Shown one piece after another: positions 24,836-28,784 of a DNA stretch of 28,784 nucleotides (its first letter is position 1; every line of letters begins with the position of its first letter). Made by a program: the position numbers and the translations under genes. Source of the stretch: JACJXF01 sp964349045 (GTDB lineage Bacteria; Bacteroidota; Bacteroidia; Bacteroidales; GCA-2748055); assembly GCA_964349045.1 (NCBI GenBank), contig CAYGFI010000044.1, positions 1 through 28,784 of the forward strand, written 5' to 3'. Under the pieces are notes generated by a model. The model worked only from the letters and a program-made list of their open reading frames with translations. It did no database searches and was not told the origin of the DNA.

Positions 24836-26659
24836 ATGATGAAAAAAACATCGCTAATCTTTCTCTCTTTTTTTATTCTTTTACAAAGTTATGGGCAATA
24901 TAATAAGGATGGAGAGGGTGTTGATTATATAACATCAACCTCAGGAGAGGTTGATTTCGGGAAGACAGATTCTTCAGCATATACGCCGGAAATAAGGGCG
25001 AATATGAAAAATCTGTATGAGGATAAGTTTGGGCTTTTTGTGGTTTTAGGTCCTTATACCCAGCTTGAGGGTGTATGGGATGGTAAAGAAGTTGCGGCTG
25101 AATGGATTATGCGAAGAGCTTTTATTCCTGTGGAAGAATATGAAAAGGAGGCTGCCCGAAAATTTAAACCGGATAATTTTAGCGCTAAGGAATGGGTGGA
25201 TATTGCAGAAAATGCTGGTATGAAATTTATTTTAGTAACTGCAAAGCACCATGATGGATTTGCAATGTTTAAATCAGAACATCCATACAACCTGGTTGAT
25301 TTTGGAGGTTTTGGCAGGGATGTTCTTAAGGAGCTGTCGGTTGAATGCGCAAAAAGAGATATGAAGCTGGGCTTTTACTATTCACAGAGCCAGGACTGGC
25401 ACGAAGAAGGAGGTGCCGGGAATCATTGGGACTTTAAAGGAGTGACAAAACCACAGGAAAAATTTGACAAATATTTTTATGAAAAGGTGGTGCCACAGGT
25501 AAAAGAACTTACAACTAATTATGGCGACCTATTTATGGTCTGGTTCGATACACCCATTCAAATGGATGATGGCAAGTGTCAGTTGTTGATGGATATAATA
25601 AAAGAAAATCAGCCGGGAGCGCTGGTCAATTCAAGACTCGGGAATGGCTATGGGCACTTTGATGTATCCCTTGATCATGGGATGACGCCAAGTGTGAGTA
25701 AGGCTGCCTGGTTGCCCGATTTAAAAATACCGTGGCAAACCCATGAATCTGTGACTACCCGGGATTGGGGTTATACCTCCTATGGGGGAGAAGTGGATCG
25801 CTCTGATGAATATACCGATTTCATATACAGTTTGTGTAGAATTGTGGGTTACGGGGGGGTATATTTACTGAATGTCGGACCTCGTCCGGACGGAGTAATT
25901 CCGCCTTCACAGGTAAATAGCCTGCGTGTATATGGTGAATGGCTGGCGATTAATGGAGAAGCGATTTACGGAGCTGATCCCAGTCCCTTGAAATTTCCGC
26001 CATTTGCCATTACCAGTAAACCCGGAAAATTATACCTGCATGTGAAGAACATCGATCAGGAAGAGGTCATGTTGAACGGTATTCTCTCAAAAGTCGAAAA
26101 TGCCTACTGTCTTGCAGATAAATCGAAACAATCTTTGAAATTTAGTCAGAAGAAGGAAAAGCTGAGTGTTTTTATTCCAGAAGCACTATGGCAGCCAAGG
26201 GTTACAGTTGTGGTGCTGGAGATTAAGGATGACGCGGCCCGGGTGATCGATGAAACCTTGCAGCAACAAGCGAATGGAGTAATTCACCTCCCGGTTGAAA
26301 AATGTGAATTTGCAACACGACGAACAAGCTATGATTATGACGAAAAGACAACAATTCGTTGGGGAGAGAATACCAGGCAACGCTTAATTTGGACCGTTAA
26401 TGTTACAAAACCAGGAAAATTTAAGGTAATAAGTGAGGATAATGGAAACTCTTATTATATCTACAAACTATACTCATCAAACGACAGCTTAAGCCTGAAT
26501 GCTAGAGGGGATATTGGTAACATGACCAAAAAGCAACAAGAAGGAAGCCTGGTAATTAAGCAAACAGGTATTAATAAAATTGCTGTTTACCCTGAAAAAA
26601 CGATTGGAGGAAGGAGCGGTTATAAATTTAAAGGGTTGGAATTAATTCCTTTGAAATAG
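24836..26659 (+). CDS. GH29 alpha-L-fucosidase (Fuc-D), mosaic gene lacking the first pocket His
   Basis: The start is placed at ATG 24836 (MMKKTSLIFLSFF), giving 607 residues; earlier in-frame starts lie inside Fuc-C. The export signal ends LLQSYGQ, an ordinary signal peptide without a lipobox, unlike Fuc-A and Fuc-B. The nucleophile Asp238 (MVWFDTP), KHHDGF and the EW motif (AAEWIM, Glu89) are present, but the conserved FVHFG or FVHWG reads FVVLG (Val70-Leu71), so the His that contacts fucose is gone. Bases 25102-26347 are nearly identical to Fuc-B, whereas the last 300 bases are closer to Fuc-A (for example ACAACAATTCGTTGGGGAGA is shared). The gene is therefore a mosaic. It may be weakly active, a binding protein or a decaying copy. 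Confidence 0.88.
   Translation: MMKKTSLIFLSFFILLQSYGQYNKDGEGVDYITSTSGEVDFGKTDSSAYTPEIRANMKNLYEDKFGLFVVLGPYTQLEGVWDGKEVAAEWIMRRAFIPVEEYEKEAARKFKPDNFSAKEWVDIAENAGMKFILVTAKHHDGFAMFKSEHPYNLVDFGGFGRDVLKELSVECAKRDMKLGFYYSQSQDWHEEGGAGNHWDFKGVTKPQEKFDKYFYEKVVPQVKELTTNYGDLFMVWFDTPIQMDDGKCQLLMDIIKENQPGALVNSRLGNGYGHFDVSLDHGMTPSVSKAAWLPDLKIPWQTHESVTTRDWGYTSYGGEVDRSDEYTDFIYSLCRIVGYGGVYLLNVGPRPDGVIPPSQVNSLRVYGEWLAINGEAIYGADPSPLKFPPFAITSKPGKLYLHVKNIDQEEVMLNGILSKVENAYCLADKSKQSLKFSQKKEKLSVFIPEALWQPRVTVVVLEIKDDAARVIDETLQQQANGVIHLPVEKCEFATRRTSYDYDEKTTIRWGENTRQRLIWTVNVTKPGKFKVISEDNGNSYYIYKLYSSNDSLSLNARGDIGNMTKKQQEGSLVIKQTGINKIAVYPEKTIGGRSGYKFKGLELIPLK
25102..26347 (+). repeat. Long direct repeat within Fuc-D, partner of 20893-22138
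   Basis: This is the second copy of the block described at 20893, identical for the first 1131 bases and differing at four positions in the last 115. The mosaic boundary on the right is at GAAAAG (26342-26347), where similarity shifts from Fuc-B to Fuc-A. Confidence 0.92.
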
Positions 26660-26673
26660 CATTAAAACCATGA

Positions 26674-26760
26674 ACGAAATCGTTCAGAAAACAACTTGCT
26701 GAATGGAGTAAAACACAAGGTGATACACTGCTATTGGAACATGGAGGTACGTTCCATTAG
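26674..26760 (+). pseudogene. Possible sulfatase C-terminal remnant
   Basis: An open stretch of 28 codons without a start reads TKSFRKQLAEWSKTQGDTLL and ends at TAG. The FRKQLAEWxKxQGD pattern resembles the last helix of S1 sulfatases, which often end with LxxWMKQQGD-like sequence. It begins where the tail shared by Fuc-B and Fuc-D stops. The stretch is short, so this is a weak call. Confidence 0.3.
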
Positions 26761-26867
26761 CTTAAAAAAAGTAAATCAAAAGGCATTTTATGCCCAAAGG
26801 ACAAGGGTGAAAATATTTTTGACTGGAGTTAAACCAAATACCACGATAAAATAGCTTTTGTCTTATT

Positions 26868-26885
26868 GCCGGTGCTAAAACCGGC
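26868..26885. repeat. Short perfect inverted repeat
   Basis: GCCGGT and ACCGGC surround a 6-base loop and directly precede the 28-base motif at 26886. An A-run follows on the plus strand, so it is not a standard intrinsic terminator for plus-strand genes. Confidence 0.5.
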
Positions 26886-26913
26886 TCAAAAAAATCAATT
26901 TGGATTTTTAAGT
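26886..26913 (+). repeat. 28-base motif, copy 2, upstream of Fuc-E
   Basis: This matches 17050-17077 at 26 of 28 positions and is followed by a similar AATAAAT stretch. It lies 31 bases before the Fuc-E start codon. The shared position ahead of two unrelated fucan genes suggests a promoter or leader element. Confidence 0.6.
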
Positions 26914-26944
26914 CCAATAAATAAACCTTAAAATTTATATTTCA

Positions 26945-28024
26945 ATGAAAAATACTCTGATTGTTTTTTTTAGTTTAGTTGCAATAGTTTTTTCCTGCAC
27001 GGCACAGAATAAAGATGTGCCCAACCATCTTAAAGAATATAAGGATTTATATCAACAGAATCCAAAAGAAGCAGCACTCCAATGGTTTCATGACGCAAAC
27101 TATGGGCTTTTTATTCACTATGGACTCTATTCACTGTACGGGGAACATCCGTTTGTCCAGTATCGTAATAAAATTCCCGTCAAAGTTTACGAGCAAAGAA
27201 TGTATGAGTTTACTGCCGAAAAATATAATGCTCAGGATTATGTTGATCTTGCTCAAAAGGCAGGGATGAAATATATTACATTTGTCACAAAGCATTGTGA
27301 CGGATTTTCACTTTGGAATTCCAAATCCAATCCGTTTAACTCTGTAAACAGTGCCGCAAAAAGAGATTTAGTTGCAGAAATGGTAAAAGCTTGTAATGAG
27401 GCTGGTTTAGGGATCTTTCTTTTTTATGAACATGGCTTCGACTGGCGTCACCCGCATGGACCACGTTACAAAGACTGGAAAGTCAGACTGGTAGAAGTTC
27501 CATACGATAATCCGGATCCAACCTATGCAACTACAGACTATGATATGAGCAATTACGTTGAATTTGTTGCTGCACAAATAACGGAATTGCTAACACAATA
27601 CGGGCCGGTTGCGGGAATTTGGCTGGATGGTATTGCAGTCCCGATATCGGGAGATTATACGAAATTTAAACTCCCGGAATTGTATGATATGATTCATGAA
27701 ATACAGCCACATGCATTAATTTCATATAAATTTGGGGTTACAGGAAATGAAGATTTTTTAGCTCCTGAATATGGTCAATTGAAACGAATTGATCTTGAGG
27801 ATGAGAATCGGAAATTAACTGAAATTTGTTTTCCACTAAACAGAGGCTGGGGATACATTGTGGATGACCCCCAGGCAGGGATTGATGAATTGATGGAATG
27901 GAAGGAAAAGGCAGATCAGATTAATGCTAATTTACTGATTAATGTCGGGCCGGTAGGGGATGGCTCAATTTTAAAGGAGAACGTTGAAACCCTTATTGAA
28001 TTTGGGAGGAGGACTAAAAAATAA
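26945..28024 (+). CDS. Divergent GH29-like lipoprotein, catalytic domain only (Fuc-E)
   Basis: This 359-residue lipoprotein has its lipobox ending VFSC at Cys18. The GH29 barrel is recognisable: LFIHYGLYS (His58), AGMKYITFVTKHCDGFSLW, GIFLFYEHGFDW, the nucleophile candidate Asp228 in GIWLDGI, and ANLLINVGPVGDGSI. It lacks the C-terminal beta-sandwich of ordinary GH29 enzymes. The usual His-His pair is His117-Cys118, and the EW motif is absent, with PFVQYRNKIP in that region. The overall pattern is still consistent across the length, so it looks like a divergent subfamily and not a decayed copy. Substrate preference may differ from the other four GH29 proteins. It is preceded by the 28-base motif and followed by a broken hydrolase gene 124 bases later. 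Confidence 0.82.
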   Translation: MKNTLIVFFSLVAIVFSCTAQNKDVPNHLKEYKDLYQQNPKEAALQWFHDANYGLFIHYGLYSLYGEHPFVQYRNKIPVKVYEQRMYEFTAEKYNAQDYVDLAQKAGMKYITFVTKHCDGFSLWNSKSNPFNSVNSAAKRDLVAEMVKACNEAGLGIFLFYEHGFDWRHPHGPRYKDWKVRLVEVPYDNPDPTYATTDYDMSNYVEFVAAQITELLTQYGPVAGIWLDGIAVPISGDYTKFKLPELYDMIHEIQPHALISYKFGVTGNEDFLAPEYGQLKRIDLEDENRKLTEICFPLNRGWGYIVDDPQAGIDELMEWKEKADQINANLLINVGPVGDGSILKENVETLIEFGRRTKK

Positions 28025-28148
28025 AAATAAATAGGTACCCAAAAAGGGTTTAAACAAATTTTTTATAATCGGGATAAAAATAAAGTCGTTAATTTCAGAC
28101 GCTCAATCTAGGTTTTATTTACTAACGGTAACATATTAAATAACAAAT

Positions 28149-28771
28149 ATGAACGATAAGAAATTCAAGGGAATAGTGTCCTCTCGTCAAGGGATAATTT
28201 TCATCCTTTTGGCTCTTTCAATTACTATTTCTGCGCAAAATCCGCCCTATGATGTTTATCCTGACATTGAAGCTCCTTATTACAGGGTACGTTATGATGC
28301 TTGAAGCATTCCCGGAGAACTTGTCTTCCCAGTAAGCTATACGGTATGGATACCGCAGGACGTAAAGATCCTAAAGGGAGTGATTGTTCATCAGCATGGA
28401 TGTGGAGTGGGATCCTGCAGTACAGGTCTTGTTGGAGCATTTGACCTGCATTGGCAGGCCTTGGCAAAGAAGCACCAATGTGCCCTCTTATCTCCGGCCT
28501 ATGAACATTCAATCTTATTTCACGCAAGGGTCATTTGACATGGAATGCGGAAGCGGACCTGGAAAGCGGAATCGCACATTTTATCATTGAGCGTGATGGC
28601 AAGGTAATCGCCACGGTACCTGAGGAAGCAGGGAATCCGCTTAGCAGGCCAGTATTCCAGGGCATGCGAAATAGTGACACTCCCGAGCAACCCTTAAGGG
28701 AAATGCAATTCACAGATTCCCTCTCAATCATGAATATTCTGGACTATACTGTACAACTTATTCTGGACTAA
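28149..28771 (+). pseudogene. Broken alpha/beta-hydrolase gene (in-frame TGA, internal deletion)
   Basis: ATG 28149 opens a protein with an export signal (IIFILLALSITISAQ), then PYDVYPDIEAPYYRVRYDA, then TGA at about 28302. In the same frame the sequence continues as PGELVFPVSYTVWIPQ, GVIVHQHGCGVGSC and HWQALAKKHQCALLSPAYE, the N-terminal part of an esterase-like alpha/beta hydrolase, and ends at TGA near 28536. From 28535, in another frame, LTWNAEADLESGIAHFIIER and following residues read like a fibronectin III-type C-terminal tail of such an enzyme. The middle, with the nucleophile elbow, is missing. A nonsense change plus an internal deletion therefore inactivated the gene. The last codons run into the tandem repeat at 28736. 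Link to the fucan genes is by position only. Confidence 0.65.
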
Positions 28772-28783
28772 ATTGTACAACGG
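28736..28783. repeat. Two tandem 24-base repeats, possible insertion-sequence end
   Basis: Two units of 24 bases lie head to tail (28736-28759 and 28760-28783) and match at 20 of 24 positions. Each starts ATTCTGGACTA and contains TGTACAAC. Insertion sequences of the IS21 type carry several repeated copies of their terminal sequence at each end, and these units may be such an end, with the rest of the element beyond the window. The family name is inferred. Confidence 0.5.
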
Positions 28784-28784
28784 A

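Noticed and set aside
26868..26885. Intrinsic terminator after Fuc-D
   Set aside because: The stem is perfect, but an A-run and not a T-run follows on the plus strand, so it does not fit.
28037..28066. Terminator after Fuc-E (ACCC/GGGT stem with a later T-run)
   Set aside because: The stem is only four base pairs and the T-run is too far from it.
23436..28304. Reassignment of TGA as a sense codon, prompted by two genes with in-frame TGA
   Set aside because: Other genes in the window (SulP at 1049, the DUF5703 gene at 19513) end at TGA at the expected place, so TGA acts as a stop. The two cases are better read as nonsense changes or errors.
1..28784. tRNA, rRNA, CRISPR or riboswitch features
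   Set aside because: No cloverleaf-like sequence, spaced repeat array or recognisable riboswitch core was seen on either strand by eye.

Overview
The window looks like a piece of a draft or metagenome-derived Bacteroidota genome, probably from a marine or sediment polysaccharide degrader. The basis is lipoprotein signal peptides, sulfatases, GH29 alpha-L-fucosidases, a fasciclin-type lipoprotein, Bacteroidota-style transposase remnants and a moderately AT-rich composition. A run of ten Ns at 2441-2450 marks a scaffold join. No tRNA, rRNA or CRISPR array was seen.

Layout. (1) 3-4480 is housekeeping or general-purpose: the C-terminal part of a SulP anion transporter on the plus strand, converging on a minus-strand series of a MATE transporter, a short-chain dehydrogenase and a GNAT acetyltransferase. 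(2) After about 930 bases without a gene, 5412-14700 is a compact plus-strand operon: a secreted TIM-barrel glycosidase-like protein, two paralogous beta-helix lipoproteins of the GH141-like type, a formylglycine-type sulfatase and a GH29 fucosidase lipoprotein, with gaps of 84, 48, 38 and 11 bases. (3) 15016-20211 is patchy: a truncated beta-helix protein, an uncharacterised secreted protein, a transposase remnant, a GC-richer DUF5703/GH95-like protein, and two transposase tails pointing away from each other. (4) 20621-28024 holds four more GH29 genes, together with a truncated fasciclin lipoprotein and other remnants. (5) The end holds a broken alpha/beta-hydrolase gene followed by a 24-base tandem repeat that may be an insertion-sequence end.

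Functional reading (inference): the genes together would remove sulfate and fucose from a sulfated, fucose-rich polysaccharide such as algal fucoidan. The beta-helix and TIM-barrel proteins would cut other linkages. There is no SusC/SusD pair in the window. The truncated fasciclin lipoprotein suggests that a transporter operon was once here and has been deleted.

The main point of interest is that the second half is a locus in active rearrangement. Two GH29 genes share an exactly identical block of 1131 bases but carry different lesions in the fucose-binding pocket. A third GH29 gene has its lipoprotein signal cut off by an in-frame TGA. Several neighbours are truncated, and transposase remnants sit on both sides of a compositional outlier.
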